From assembly GCA_947258495.1 (NCBI GenBank), contig CAMYIN010000104.1, positions 1 through 40,033 on the forward strand: a stretch of DNA of 40,033 nt, given 5' to 3'. Position 1 is the stretch's first letter. Every line of letters begins with the position of its first letter. The translations under genes were made by a program, and so were the position numbers. Below are positions 17,400 to 26,346 of this stretch, piece after piece. The DNA is from an uncultured Gammaproteobacteria bacterium (GTDB taxonomy: Bacteria > Pseudomonadota > Gammaproteobacteria > Arenicellales > JAANXG01). The notes beneath the pieces were generated by a model, which worked only from the letters and a program-made list of their open reading frames with translations, was not told where the DNA came from and searched no databases.

Positions 17400-18929
17400 T
17401 CAGGAAAGATCGTTGGTCTTGAATATCAAGACCTGATCTCCCTTACGACTTCGAAACCGCTTCATTGGCTCGCGCAACAAGCGTTGCCTCAACCATCGTT
17501 CCTTTTCCGGGTGCTTGCGACTTATATTGATCGCGAAATAATCGTATTTGCGCCAGCTTCTGTCTTCAAACAGCGCTGTAGTTCTGGACCAATCATAGTT
17601 GGCGTCATTTCGATACGCGTTCTTTCCCGAATAATAAATCAATATCAAGTTGTTGCTATGTAGATTCGATTCCGCCGGAGTATTCGCGCTTATCCAGTGA
17701 CCGGCATCGCGCAGATAATGTTTATCCGTGAAAACGTCAAGCCCTTTTATTGTTACTACTGCACACAATGCCATCGTTGCCGGAAACAGCCATCGCGGAT
17801 TTACAATATTGGTTTTACTTCTCCAGTCTTCGTATAGCGAGGATAGAATGAACGGCGCCAACAGCATTAACGTCAATATCAGCGCCATCATATATCGCCT
17901 CACCACGAATCCCATGACTATCTCGAAGCCGATAACAACGAGAACATTGATTCCTATCACACCGAGCCACAGGCCATACACCCGGTTCGTCGGAAAAGTA
18001 ACCTTTTTGACCATTCCGTATCCGACGATCAAAGCGTAAACAACCGACATGCCCCGCACCAGCTCAGCCAGCGCCACGACGATCATCGAGCTGACATAGA
18101 CCAACCAGGCATATCTTTTGGACGAATATTGCAGGAAATCGTCACGCAGTAGCTCGATTTTTTTATCGATGCCTTCCCCGATACGGTCCCACGCGTGCAA
18201 CACCCCCTGCACCGCGGAATCGGTCGTATCTTTTGCATCCAGAAACGCTTCGTGACGGAAACCCCAGGAAACCAAGGCCGAGAATAGAATCGCTGCAATC
18301 ACAAAGATGATCAGTGACAACAGCCACTTGGATCTTGTCAAAAGCCCGGTTTTGGAGGCGAGCAAGATCGGCGTGCCGACTAGAAACGCGGCAGCCTCCA
18401 CTCGAAACAGGAAAGCGCTTAGCAAACAAGCCACCCATGCAACGATTGACGCCCTGCTGGATGTCTTCCAGTAGCGGAACAAAAACAGCATGGACCACAT
18501 GTAAAACGCCAGAAAACCCGCATCCCGGATGATGTACGGACGATATTTGTTCAGCGTCGGCAAACTCAAGATGATCAATGACGCGATAAGCAATGTACGA
18601 CGATTCCCACCGAGCTCGTGGATCACGGCGATAAATGCGATCACCAGCAGCACGTACAACATCGCGTTGAGCAAATGTGCGGATAATTCGATATTGAGTC
18701 CGGTCACTGCGGATACGAACGAGATCAGCATTGGATAGAACGGCCACACATATAAAGATGTGACCGATGACCAGTCGCCTTCATAGATCTCTCCAGCAAG
18801 TCGAAAGTAATACACGCCGTCGTTGTTCACGACGGGATCCGCCCACACGCACCAAAGGGACAGTATGAGACTGACAGCAGCGGAAAGAACAACCAGTCGA
18901 TAATTGCTGTAGAAAAAATTAGGGGACAT
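17400..18929 (-). CDS. GT39/PMT-like membrane glycosyltransferase
   Basis: 509 aa with about 10-11 membrane helices. The first loop has WADPVVNNDGVYYFRLAGEI, where Asp residues resemble the catalytic acidic site of PMT/RgtABCD-type GT-C enzymes. Those enzymes take sugars from polyprenyl-phosphate donors at the outer face of the inner membrane. A short C-terminal domain ends in a basic patch and QVLIFKTN. Its ATG overlaps the stop of the small frame just upstream (TAATG on the minus strand). It is the first solid gene of the glycan cluster in transcription order. The specific sugar is unknown. Confidence 0.8.
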   Translation of the reverse strand: MSPNFFYSNYRLVVLSAAVSLILSLWCVWADPVVNNDGVYYFRLAGEIYEGDWSSVTSLYVWPFYPMLISFVSAVTGLNIELSAHLLNAMLYVLLVIAFIAVIHELGGNRRTLLIASLIILSLPTLNKYRPYIIRDAGFLAFYMWSMLFLFRYWKTSSRASIVAWVACLLSAFLFRVEAAAFLVGTPILLASKTGLLTRSKWLLSLIIFVIAAILFSALVSWGFRHEAFLDAKDTTDSAVQGVLHAWDRIGEGIDKKIELLRDDFLQYSSKRYAWLVYVSSMIVVALAELVRGMSVVYALIVGYGMVKKVTFPTNRVYGLWLGVIGINVLVVIGFEIVMGFVVRRYMMALILTLMLLAPFILSSLYEDWRSKTNIVNPRWLFPATMALCAVVTIKGLDVFTDKHYLRDAGHWISANTPAESNLHSNNLILIYYSGKNAYRNDANYDWSRTTALFEDRSWRKYDYFAINISRKHPEKERWLRQRLLREPMKRFRSRKGDQVLIFKTNDLS

Positions 18930-19365
18930 TAATCAGGTTTGATATGCCGGCTATTGAAAGAACATTGATTCACGGCGACTTTTTTCCATTGACGCGGTGT
19001 TGCGGTCACGTTGGATCCATTTACGTGGTTTACCATCAAGTGCAAGCAGACTTTCAGCTTGATTGACGACGGCAAAGACTTTGAAATTACATTCATTTCG
19101 CCGATTTGAAAGCCGTTACTGTCGAACAACATGAAGCGCGTGTTCGTTTTACCGCCATGAACTGCGATGCGGCCGCTGATCGAAATTATGGCTCGTTACC
19201 TTCTGTTTCCACCGGCGCCCGTAGGGCGTTCAGCAATAGACAAACGGCCAAGAATAAGAACGAGAACGTATGAAACTTCTCAAGATATCGCGCATGGCCG
19301 ACGACGATCGGACTGGCGTCCGGCCGGGGGGAAATACTATCACAATACACCGACGACCCGGACAC
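18929..19365 (-). pseudogene. Possible frameshifted small exported-protein gene at head of glycan cluster
   Basis: Two short minus-strand frames adjoin here. The first starts at GTG 19365 with AGGAG at 19374-19378 (8-nt spacing) and runs 59 codons to a TAA at 19186; it contains a signal/anchor-like stretch FSFLFLAVCLLLNAL. The second is open from 19195 to a TAA at 18929-18931. It encodes a beta-rich segment (RIAVHGGKTNTRFMLFDSNG and on, ending SRHIKPD) and has an internal ATG at 19132 but no ribosome binding site. One frameshift would join them into an anchored protein of about 140 aa. The TAATG junction to the next gene suggests past or present coupling. It could equally be non-coding DNA. 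Nothing else is seen between 19366 and 19494. Confidence 0.3.
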
Positions 19366-19494
19366 CGGTACCGCTCCTGCAATGCGTTGTCCGATTGATG
19401 GACAGTGGCCGCAGGCACAAGCCGTAGACCTGCATGGAACGCCGAGCCGCAGCGCGGGACCGGGAAACCCCGATTTCAGTTTTCTGTGGGATTC

Positions 19495-19516
19495 CGGAGC
19501 GGATCCAGTCGCTCCG
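19495..19516 (-). terminator. Hairpin downstream of the coiled helical protein gene
   Basis: CGGAGCG and CGCTCCG form a 7-bp stem with an 8-nt loop, 11 nt past the TAG stop at 19528-19530. No T-tract follows on the minus strand, so termination here is uncertain. Confidence 0.35.
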
Positions 19517-19527
19517 TGATACGGGCG

Positions 19528-20718
19528 CTACAAATTCAGGCGTGTGGTCAGATCGGCCTCCGCTGCAACCTTCGCCACCAATAAATCTTCACCTATGTGA
19601 TCCCAGGGCGAGCTGTCAACAGAGATCTCCTGGGAAACGCGCCTTGAAAATCTGTCAAACGAGTAATCGTCGTATTCGTGAATGAGATTGGCAGTCGCTT
19701 CCAAAAAGGGTATCAAGCCTTCATATTTTCTCAGTTTTTCCCGTTTGGATCGAAGGTCTTCGTCTTCGGTTTTCGATTCAAAATATTCTTCCGTATTCGA
19801 AGTGATAGTTTCTACGGCCTTATTGAAGTTATTGAAATCCAGAACGAACATCCCGTACGCCTTTTGATACAGCTTGAAATAATCGACGATGAAATTTTTT
19901 ATCTGCTCAAGCCGAGGATGATACTTGAGAGCGCGCGTAAACCGCATAAAAATATCGTCAACATGCTCTTTCATCACCACTGCCTGATCCTGCTTCTCCC
20001 GCATGTCTGGATTCATCGCCATCTGACACATGAATTTGATTTCCATCAACAGCGAGCTGATGTGTTTCGCCTCCAGTTTTGCTTCCCTCTGTGCGGCCGC
20101 AAGTTGTTCTTTTGCACTGGCGTAATCGAAATCACCCAACACCTCCTGTTTCATCGATTCTTCAACTTCTCCGCCTGCGCGCATCGCCAGCTTGCCAGAC
20201 AAACGATCTTTCAATCGCCTGCTTGCGTCCTGCGCGATGCGAAACTCGTGGGTCCTTTTGGCTTCCTCCTCGCGCAGCTCCAGGTAATGAGAAATCAACT
20301 GATCGAAACGTACCAGTTTCTGCTGAAACAAATGGGTAAAGGTCAAAAACGGCGCAAAGAAATCTGAATTTTCCTGTGGAGTAAGTTGCAGTTTCGATAT
20401 GTATTGCTTCAGATAGTTGATCTTTTTACTGATGATCTCGACGCTTGTGGATATGCTCGTGCTGATCTTTGAGATTGCGCTGAATGCTTCGTGCAACTCT
20501 TTATTGACTTTCAATATCTCCACCAGTTTGCGCAGCATGGTCTCTTCACCGCTGGTGCGAATGAACAGAGCCTGCAAACTGCGTCGGGCGTCGTTGAGCT
20601 GAGCCTGGGTCATCAACGCGTTCTGCTCGATAAACGAGAGAGCAGTCATGACCACGAGCATCTCCTTCTGTTTGTTCAACAGATTGTGCTCAGGTCTATT
20701 ATTCACCGCTCTGTTCAC
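19528..20718 (-). CDS. Helical, coiled-coil-like protein of unknown function
   Basis: 396 aa, not recognised. No signal peptide or membrane segment is seen, so it is probably cytoplasmic. The sequence is almost entirely predicted helix, with charged heptad-like runs (LELREEEAKRTHEFR, AAAQREAKLEAKH, KTEDEDLRSKREKLRKYEG). A Ser/Ile-rich stretch lies near residue 85 (ISKISTSISTSVEIISKKIN). The start is uncertain: GTG 20718 gives the longest form, but AAGGAG at about 20662-20667 precedes GTG 20655 and ATG 20649, which would remove 21-23 residues. It follows der by 164 nt with its own promoter-like element, so it may be expressed separately. Structural or scaffold roles are possible but unsupported. 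Confidence 0.7.
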   Translation of the reverse strand: MNRAVNNRPEHNLLNKQKEMLVVMTALSFIEQNALMTQAQLNDARRSLQALFIRTSGEETMLRKLVEILKVNKELHEAFSAISKISTSISTSVEIISKKINYLKQYISKLQLTPQENSDFFAPFLTFTHLFQQKLVRFDQLISHYLELREEEAKRTHEFRIAQDASRRLKDRLSGKLAMRAGGEVEESMKQEVLGDFDYASAKEQLAAAQREAKLEAKHISSLLMEIKFMCQMAMNPDMREKQDQAVVMKEHVDDIFMRFTRALKYHPRLEQIKNFIVDYFKLYQKAYGMFVLDFNNFNKAVETITSNTEEYFESKTEDEDLRSKREKLRKYEGLIPFLEATANLIHEYDDYSFDRFSRRVSQEISVDSSPWDHIGEDLLVAKVAAEADLTTRLNL

Positions 20719-20795
20719 TGCTCAATCCAGATCACTCGTCAATACCAGGACATCCGTCGATGGCGACCGCCCCTGCACACGCAAACCATGGAAAA

Positions 20796-20801
20796 ATTAT
20801 A
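20796..20801 (-). promoter_or_regulatory. Perfect -10 element upstream of the helical protein gene
   Basis: TATAAT reads on the minus strand here, about 71 nt of leader before GTG 20718. The -35 region (TGAACC at an 18-nt spacing) matches poorly, so an activator or extended contacts would be needed. It lies in the 164-nt gap after der. Confidence 0.4.
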
Positions 20802-20882
20802 GCACCGGGACCAGCTGTTGGTTCATATCCATTCGGGCCGATACGGCTCAGGCCGGGAAAGGCACCCATATCCCGGCGTTGT

Positions 20883-22208
20883 TCAAGGATTTTTGTTTTC
20901 GTACGGATTTGCCGCCCGTTTCAAGGCGATCCGCACCGGGGTACCCTGCAACCCGAATCGGTTGCGAAATCGCTTGGATAGAAACCGCAGATAGGACTCT
21001 GGAATCTTACGTGCCGCGTTTCCATGTATTACGACCAGGGGCGGATTTTTACCCCCCTGGTGGGCGTATTTGAGCCGTATTCTTCGATTTCCGACGATCG
21101 GCGGTGGCACCGACCGAACCGCCTCGCGCAGGGCTTCGTTGAGCTGGGGAGTCGGCAACGAGGCCACTGCGGCGTCGTAGGCGGCCACTATCGCGGGGAG
21201 CACGCCACCGAGTCCGCCCCCGTATCTGGCGGATACGAAAAGCGGTTCCACGCCGTCCAAAAATCGCAGCTTTCGCTGCACATCGAGCCGCACGCGGCGG
21301 CGCTGCGCGCCACTGAGGTGGTCCCACTTGTTGATCACGAGCACCAACGAACGGCCACTCGACCAGACGAGACCGGCTAAACGGGTATCCTGTTCGACCA
21401 CCCCCTGCTGCGCATCCAAAATCAGCACTACGACGTGAACGCGCTCCAAGACCCTGAGGGTCTTCAGCGTAGCAAAATGCTCCAAGCGCTCTACGATCTT
21501 GGATTGGCGCCGCAGTCCTGCAGTATCCACCAGAATGAAATCCCGGCCCTCCAGTTCAAGCGGGACTTCGACGCAATCGCGTGTAGTTCCAGGTTGATCG
21601 AATACCACCATCCTTGTTTCACCGAGCAGGGCATTTGCCAACGTCGATTTACCGACATTGGGCCGGCCCATGATCGCGAAACGCGGCACTTGATCCAATG
21701 CTTCACCCGGCCCACTGCCTTGCCTGTCTGCGAGAACCGAATCCAACAGCGCACGTACTCCGGTTCCGGTGCGGGCGGATATCGGATACGGTGTTCCCAT
21801 GCCAAACTCGAAAAACTCCGCGACCACCTGTTCCTTGTCCAGGCCTTCGGTTTTATTAACCGCCAAGAAAACCGGTCGTCCCCGCAGGCGCAGGTACTCT
21901 GCGATTTCCTGATCCAAAGCGTTTGGCCCCTCACGTCCATCCATCATGAAAATGATCGCGTCCGATTCGCTCACGGCTGCGTCGATCTGATCCTGCAACA
22001 GTCGATGCAAGGGATCGACTTCCGTGATCATTCCGCCGGTGTCGACCACCCAGTAAGACTGTTCGCCGTATCTGCCGGTCCCGAACAAACGATCTCGAGT
22101 GACCCCCGGCTGATCATCCACCAAGGCGTCACGACTGCGCGTCAATCGATTATAAAGCGTCGACTTGCCGACGTTTGGCCGTCCGACGATAACGATAATG
22201 GGTTTCAT
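20883..22208 (-). CDS. der: Ribosome biogenesis GTPase Der (EngA)
   Basis: 441 aa with two tandem G domains. Domain 1 has GRPNVGKS (9-16), DTGG (56-59) and NKTE (118-121). Domain 2 has GRPNVGKS (181-188), DTAG (228-231) and NKWD (293-296). A C-terminal KH-like domain follows from about residue 345. Der is an essential GTPase for 50S subunit maturation. It is somewhat shorter than the roughly 490 aa of the E. coli protein, mainly in the linker between the G domains. It is the distal gene of the conserved block hisS-yfgM-bamB-der, 52 nt after bamB. Confidence 0.98.
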   Translation of the reverse strand: MKPIIVIVGRPNVGKSTLYNRLTRSRDALVDDQPGVTRDRLFGTGRYGEQSYWVVDTGGMITEVDPLHRLLQDQIDAAVSESDAIIFMMDGREGPNALDQEIAEYLRLRGRPVFLAVNKTEGLDKEQVVAEFFEFGMGTPYPISARTGTGVRALLDSVLADRQGSGPGEALDQVPRFAIMGRPNVGKSTLANALLGETRMVVFDQPGTTRDCVEVPLELEGRDFILVDTAGLRRQSKIVERLEHFATLKTLRVLERVHVVVLILDAQQGVVEQDTRLAGLVWSSGRSLVLVINKWDHLSGAQRRRVRLDVQRKLRFLDGVEPLFVSARYGGGLGGVLPAIVAAYDAAVASLPTPQLNEALREAVRSVPPPIVGNRRIRLKYAHQGGKNPPLVVIHGNAARKIPESYLRFLSKRFRNRFGLQGTPVRIALKRAANPYENKNP

Positions 22209-22260
22209 CGAGTGCCATTGAATGCAGGCGTAGACGTACCGTAGGCCCCTGTACGAAGAT

Positions 22261-23415
22261 CTATTTTTTCAGTGTCAGAGCGGTAAGGGAACCGTCTCGG
22301 GTCAGAATCAGGAGTTGCGATCCACTGGCGACGATGGGCCGAATCACCGCGCCGCCTTTCAGGCTCTCACGCCCTACCAGCGCCCCGTCCTTTTTTTCCA
22401 TAATATGCACGTAACCTTCATTGTCACCGACGACGAGATAATCCCCCAACCCGACCGGCGCACTCAATTGTCGTTGTTTCATGCTTTCCTGTCTCCACAG
22501 CGTCTCGCCGGTGAGACGATCCAAGGCATATACATCGCCCGTCACGTCGGACAGATACAATTTACTGTCGTCCACCGACAAATCCGCATACGTCGACAGA
22601 TCCCTTGCCCACAGAATACGACGACTTCCGAGAGCCAACGCGGTAACCCGCCCTTGATATGCCGCGACGTAGATTACGCTGCCAATCATTACCGGCATTG
22701 CGTCAATGTCTACAAGCCGTTCAATTTCGTTGCGGCCTCTCGGTTGCGCGACGTTCACATCCCACAGAATACGCCCACTTTCCATTTCCGCTGCGACGAT
22801 CTTGCCGCTTGCGAATCCGATGACGACGACCTGTTCGTACAGCAACGGCCTGCCGGCGCCACGAAGCGAGAGGCTGGGAACGGATCGGCGAAAAGACCAT
22901 CGCGTCTGACCGCTGGCCGAAGACAATCCGAATACCCGCCCGTCACCAGTACGGACGGCCACCATTCCGTAAGCCGCAACCGGCGGCGCCAGTACTTCGC
23001 TGGAAACCCGTTGCTGCCAAACTTCGCCGCCGTCTCGCACGTCCAGCGCGTAGACGACGCCCTTGGAAGTGCCCAGCAGCACCAAACCGTCACCGCTGCC
23101 GACTCCGCCGGATATATCCGCTTTCAGGTTTTTCACCCACTTACGCTTGCCATCGGCCAGGCCGACTGCGTAGATGCGCCCCTGACCATCCGCGGTGAAG
23201 ACGGCGTCGGCGTGCACCGCCGGTGTCAGCAATACACCGCTCTTGCCGCGACTGGATCCGGAATCGAACCTCCAGTTCTGGGCCAACTGCACCGATGCCT
23301 GAATATCCGGCAACTCGGGTATCTGCGGTTCTGCAGCATCTTTGTCGCCGCGCCTGAATCCGCCGCCGCAGGAAAGCAGAGCGAAAACGGAAATGATCAC
23401 GAGAATTCGTTTCAT
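22261..23415 (-). CDS. bamB: Outer membrane assembly lipoprotein BamB
   Basis: 384 aa. The lipoprotein signal has lipobox LLSC with lipidated Cys16. The mature part is an eight-bladed PQQ-like propeller, visible as repeats such as VYALDVRDGGEVWQQRV, GRVFGLSSASGQTRW, ALALGSRRILWARDL and VYALDRLTGETLW. BamB is the propeller subunit of the BAM complex and supports folding of outer-membrane barrels. Its ATG overlaps the upstream yfgM-like stop (ATGA), and der follows, as in many gammaproteobacteria. The barrel-like subtilase in this window would be a natural BAM client. Confidence 0.97.
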   Translation of the reverse strand: MKRILVIISVFALLSCGGGFRRGDKDAAEPQIPELPDIQASVQLAQNWRFDSGSSRGKSGVLLTPAVHADAVFTADGQGRIYAVGLADGKRKWVKNLKADISGGVGSGDGLVLLGTSKGVVYALDVRDGGEVWQQRVSSEVLAPPVAAYGMVAVRTGDGRVFGLSSASGQTRWSFRRSVPSLSLRGAGRPLLYEQVVVIGFASGKIVAAEMESGRILWDVNVAQPRGRNEIERLVDIDAMPVMIGSVIYVAAYQGRVTALALGSRRILWARDLSTYADLSVDDSKLYLSDVTGDVYALDRLTGETLWRQESMKQRQLSAPVGLGDYLVVGDNEGYVHIMEKKDGALVGRESLKGGAVIRPIVASGSQLLILTRDGSLTALTLKK

Positions 23416-24056
23416 TGGTTTGTGCCGGCCGCCGCGTTGTCGACTTTCAATCGTAGAATCTCGCCGTACGTCGACCCCTCAGGCAGGTTTTCCAAAGCGC
23501 TCTGATAGGCCTCACGCGCTTGGGCATGCTCGCCCAGGGACAAGTGCAGATCGCCCTGGAGTTCCCGGTATTCGGATTCGAAACCTCCGTGATCCGTGAC
23601 GTTCAGCATTTCCTTGACCTGCTCATTACGGTTTTCCGACAGCAGGATACGCGCCAGGCGCAAGCGCGCCGCGTGCACGGTCGCCTTATCCGCGGAATTG
23701 TCCATTGCCCATCGCAGCTGACCTCTGGCGCTGTCCAAGTCTTTGTTCTCGAAGCTGATCTTTGCGAGCAACAAGGCCGCCGTTCCCGCGTAGGGCGTAT
23801 TCGCAAAGTTGTTCATGATCTCGGCTCCAATTTTTTCGGAAACCTCCAGGTTCTGCTGTCGATAGGCGGCCAGCATCGATTCGTACATCGCGGACGCCGT
23901 CTCCGACTGCGAGGACTTATAATCACGCCAAAAATTGACACCGACGATGATTCCGATACCCACGATAGCACCGACGATTACCGAACTCCCGTTCTCCTTC
24001 CACCACGATTTGAGACGTTCCGCTTGCTCGTCGTCGCTCAAATGAAGATCAACCAT
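23412..24056 (-). CDS. yfgM: YfgM-like tetratricopeptide membrane protein
   Basis: 214 aa. A short cytoplasmic N-terminus (DDEQAERLKSWWKENG) precedes one membrane helix (about 25-43, VIVGAIVGIGIIVGVNFW). A periplasmic TPR region covers the rest, with a recognisable TPR-like ending (GDLHLSLGEHAQAREAYQSAL). E. coli YfgM associates with SecYEG and with PpiD and helps periplasmic chaperone hand-over. The gene lies between hisS and bamB, the conserved position, starts 8 nt after the hisS stop and overlaps bamB by 4 nt. Confidence 0.93.
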   Translation of the reverse strand: MVDLHLSDDEQAERLKSWWKENGSSVIVGAIVGIGIIVGVNFWRDYKSSQSETASAMYESMLAAYRQQNLEVSEKIGAEIMNNFANTPYAGTAALLLAKISFENKDLDSARGQLRWAMDNSADKATVHAARLRLARILLSENRNEQVKEMLNVTDHGGFESEYRELQGDLHLSLGEHAQAREAYQSALENLPEGSTYGEILRLKVDNAAAGTNQ

Positions 24057-24064
24057 TTTTTCCG

Positions 24065-25357
24065 TTACCGATTTGTTTCTTTGTCTGTTTCACTGTTCGA
24101 CGTGCCAACGAAGGCGGAAACCGCAGCAAGCACATCCGGTTGTTGCACCGTCACCTGTTTGTTTTCACCCCGAAGCGGTTTCACGATACAGTTTCCGGAC
24201 GCCAACTCGTCGTCTCCCAAGATCACCGCCACGTGAGCACCGCTTTTGTCTGCGCGCTTCAACTGATTTTTTATGCTTCCCTCGCCGCAATGGCAAACGA
24301 CGCGCAGTCCGGCGTCCCGCAGTTCTTCGCCGAGGACCATCCCCGCCCGCCTCGCCGCGCTGCCAAGTGTAACCATGTACGCGTCGGGGTTCTCAGGGCC
24401 CTTCACGGCGTTTGATACCAGCTCCACCAGCCTCTCAATTCCCAGGGCGAAGCCTACTGCGGGCACTGGCTTTCCACCCAACTGTTCCACCAAACCGTCG
24501 TAACGCCCGCCGGCGCAGACGGTACCCTGGGCACCGAGACGGTCGCTGGTCCACTCGAACACGGTCAGGGAATAGTAGTCAAGACCTCTCACGAGACGCG
24601 GATTGACGCGAAACGGAATACCGAACGCTCGCAGATGTTGCTGCAAGGATTCGAAATGGTCTCGCGACTTTGAATCCAAAGAGTCCAAGATACTTGGCGC
24701 ATCCGCAAGCGCATTCCTCGTCTTCTCGTCTTTGGAATCCAGTATCCTCAATGGATTCGTCCTGAGCCTGTGTTGACTGTCTTTATCGAGCTGCGATGCG
24801 CGCGTCGACAGGAATTCCACCAACTTCTCGCGATACTTATTCCTTGCTTCCAGATCCCCCAACGAATTGATCTCCAGCACAATCTCATCGAGATTCAATT
24901 CGCGCCATATCCTGGCTACCAGCGCGATCAATTCCGCATCAATATCCGGTCCCTCCCAACCTACGGCCTCGGCGCCGATCTGATGAAACTGCCGATGCCG
25001 CCCGCGTTGCGGCCGTTCGTGCCGGAACATTGGACCGAAGTAGTACAAGCGCTGCTGCTGCTTGTGGAAGAGCCCGTGCTGAATTCCTGCGCGTACGCAG
25101 CCTGCGGTACCCTCCGGGCGCAACGATATACTGTCTCCGTCTCGATCGGTGAAGGTGTACATTTCCTTTCCTACGATATCCGTTTGCGTACCAATGGAAC
25201 GCGCGAAAACCTCGGTTTTTTCGAGCAACGGCAGCCGGATTTCACGGTAACCGTAGGCTTCCAATACCCTTCGCGCTGCATACTCCGCGTGCTGCCATAT
25301 CGCTGCACCGGCAGGCAGAATGTCTTTCATGCCCTTAATCGATTGGAGCCTAGTCAT
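24065..25357 (-). CDS. hisS: Histidine--tRNA ligase
   Basis: 430 aa from ATG 25357. Class II motifs are clear: motif 2 in RHERPQRGRHRQFHQ, the histidine-specific region LVRGLDYYSLTVFEW, and motif 3 in AVGFALGIERL. A C-terminal anticodon-binding domain spans about 330-425. It charges tRNA-His. ATG 25357 matches the family N-terminus (IKGMKDILP); an in-frame TTG at 25396 would add 13 residues and overlap the rodZ stop. In relatives ispG lies between rodZ and hisS; here the genes are nearly adjacent. Confidence 0.97.
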   Translation of the reverse strand: MTRLQSIKGMKDILPAGAAIWQHAEYAARRVLEAYGYREIRLPLLEKTEVFARSIGTQTDIVGKEMYTFTDRDGDSISLRPEGTAGCVRAGIQHGLFHKQQQRLYYFGPMFRHERPQRGRHRQFHQIGAEAVGWEGPDIDAELIALVARIWRELNLDEIVLEINSLGDLEARNKYREKLVEFLSTRASQLDKDSQHRLRTNPLRILDSKDEKTRNALADAPSILDSLDSKSRDHFESLQQHLRAFGIPFRVNPRLVRGLDYYSLTVFEWTSDRLGAQGTVCAGGRYDGLVEQLGGKPVPAVGFALGIERLVELVSNAVKGPENPDAYMVTLGSAARRAGMVLGEELRDAGLRVVCHCGEGSIKNQLKRADKSGAHVAVILGDDELASGNCIVKPLRGENKQVTVQQPDVLAAVSAFVGTSNSETDKETNR

Positions 25358-25392
25358 GGGCGGTGCGCGGCGAAGCCAAGCGACGTCGAAAC

Positions 25393-26346
25393 TCAATTAT
25401 TTTCTTGTACGTCAACGACAAAGCGTGCGTAGAGACCGGTTTGATGAGGTGTAATATCAAACGGTTTCCCATTCAGCTGCATGCTCACGCCGGCCGCGTT
25501 TCCGAGGAAGATTCGAAATGGAGGTGCGCCTTCGACTTCCAGGGCGTGGCCGGGGTTGAAACTCTCGTGCACCAGACGCGCGTTCTTCGCGTCGCGTATT
25601 TCCACCCAGGAGGCGTCCGAAAAACGCAACTGGACCTTTCCAATTCGCTGCGCGGCGGCGGCTGCGACCGCATCATTTCCGCCGCCGGGGGACGGGTCGT
25701 CGCGATTCGCTGTCGCGAGCTGTTCGCGATCCCTAGCCGGTTCCGGTTGGTCTCCACGCGACGGGATATTGCGCCCACCCGTGGCTTTCGATTCGGCGGT
25801 GCTCTCGGACATCGAAGGCGCCACAGGCCTCGCCGGTGTATCTTCCGCGGTACGCGAACGGGCCGCGTTTGCAGCGGGTTGCTTTACATCGCCGCGGGTT
25901 TCGCTGGTGGTCCGATCGGCAAACAGGTCCTGATCGAAATCCAGCCCCCCCTGCGATCTCCACCAGGCGATCACCAGTACGACAAGAGAGATTCCCAGCC
26001 CGTAACTCATCAGCCGCACCCAGCGGTCGCTGCTTCTGGCCTGACGTTGTACCGATCGTGCGACCGCTGGCATGGGTTTCGCGGCGGGTTCCGGCTGTAA
26101 CGGTGGCAACACCGATTGCTCGTCGATCTTAACGAGACGCGCGTAACTTCGCAGGTAGCCGCGAACGTAGGTCAACCCCGGGAGGTCGGCGTAATCGTCA
26201 CACTCCAGCGCCCGGATCTGAGATGCAGACAATCTGAGCTCACCGGCGACCTCTTCCACGGTCAACCCCAGTCCTTTCCTTGCCTTTTTGAGCGCAGTAC
26301 CGGGGCTCAAGGGTTCAATGCTGGGGGCTTCGTATTCCGAAATCAT
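25393..26346 (-). CDS. rodZ: Cytoskeleton protein RodZ
   Basis: 317 aa. The N-terminal helix-turn-helix domain (about 15-75) contains ARKGLGLTVEEVAGELRLS and LPGLTYVRGYLRSYARLV. One membrane helix follows (about 111-129). A Pro/Ser/Ala/Arg-rich periplasmic linker leads to the C-terminal DUF4115 domain (VQLRFSDASWVEIRDAKNA in essence, about 235-310). RodZ links MreB to the cell-wall elongation machinery and supports rod shape. Its ATG overlaps the stop of the upstream pilF/pilW gene (ATGA). Confidence 0.95.
   Translation of the reverse strand: MISEYEAPSIEPLSPGTALKKARKGLGLTVEEVAGELRLSASQIRALECDDYADLPGLTYVRGYLRSYARLVKIDEQSVLPPLQPEPAAKPMPAVARSVQRQARSSDRWVRLMSYGLGISLVVLVIAWWRSQGGLDFDQDLFADRTTSETRGDVKQPAANAARSRTAEDTPARPVAPSMSESTAESKATGGRNIPSRGDQPEPARDREQLATANRDDPSPGGGNDAVAAAAAQRIGKVQLRFSDASWVEIRDAKNARLVHESFNPGHALEVEGAPPFRIFLGNAAGVSMQLNGKPFDITPHQTGLYARFVVDVQENN

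Noticed and set aside
22315-23505. 396-aa plus-strand open frame antisense to bamB
   Set aside because: Antisense of a clear BamB propeller; repetitive His/Gln/Arg composition and no family features.
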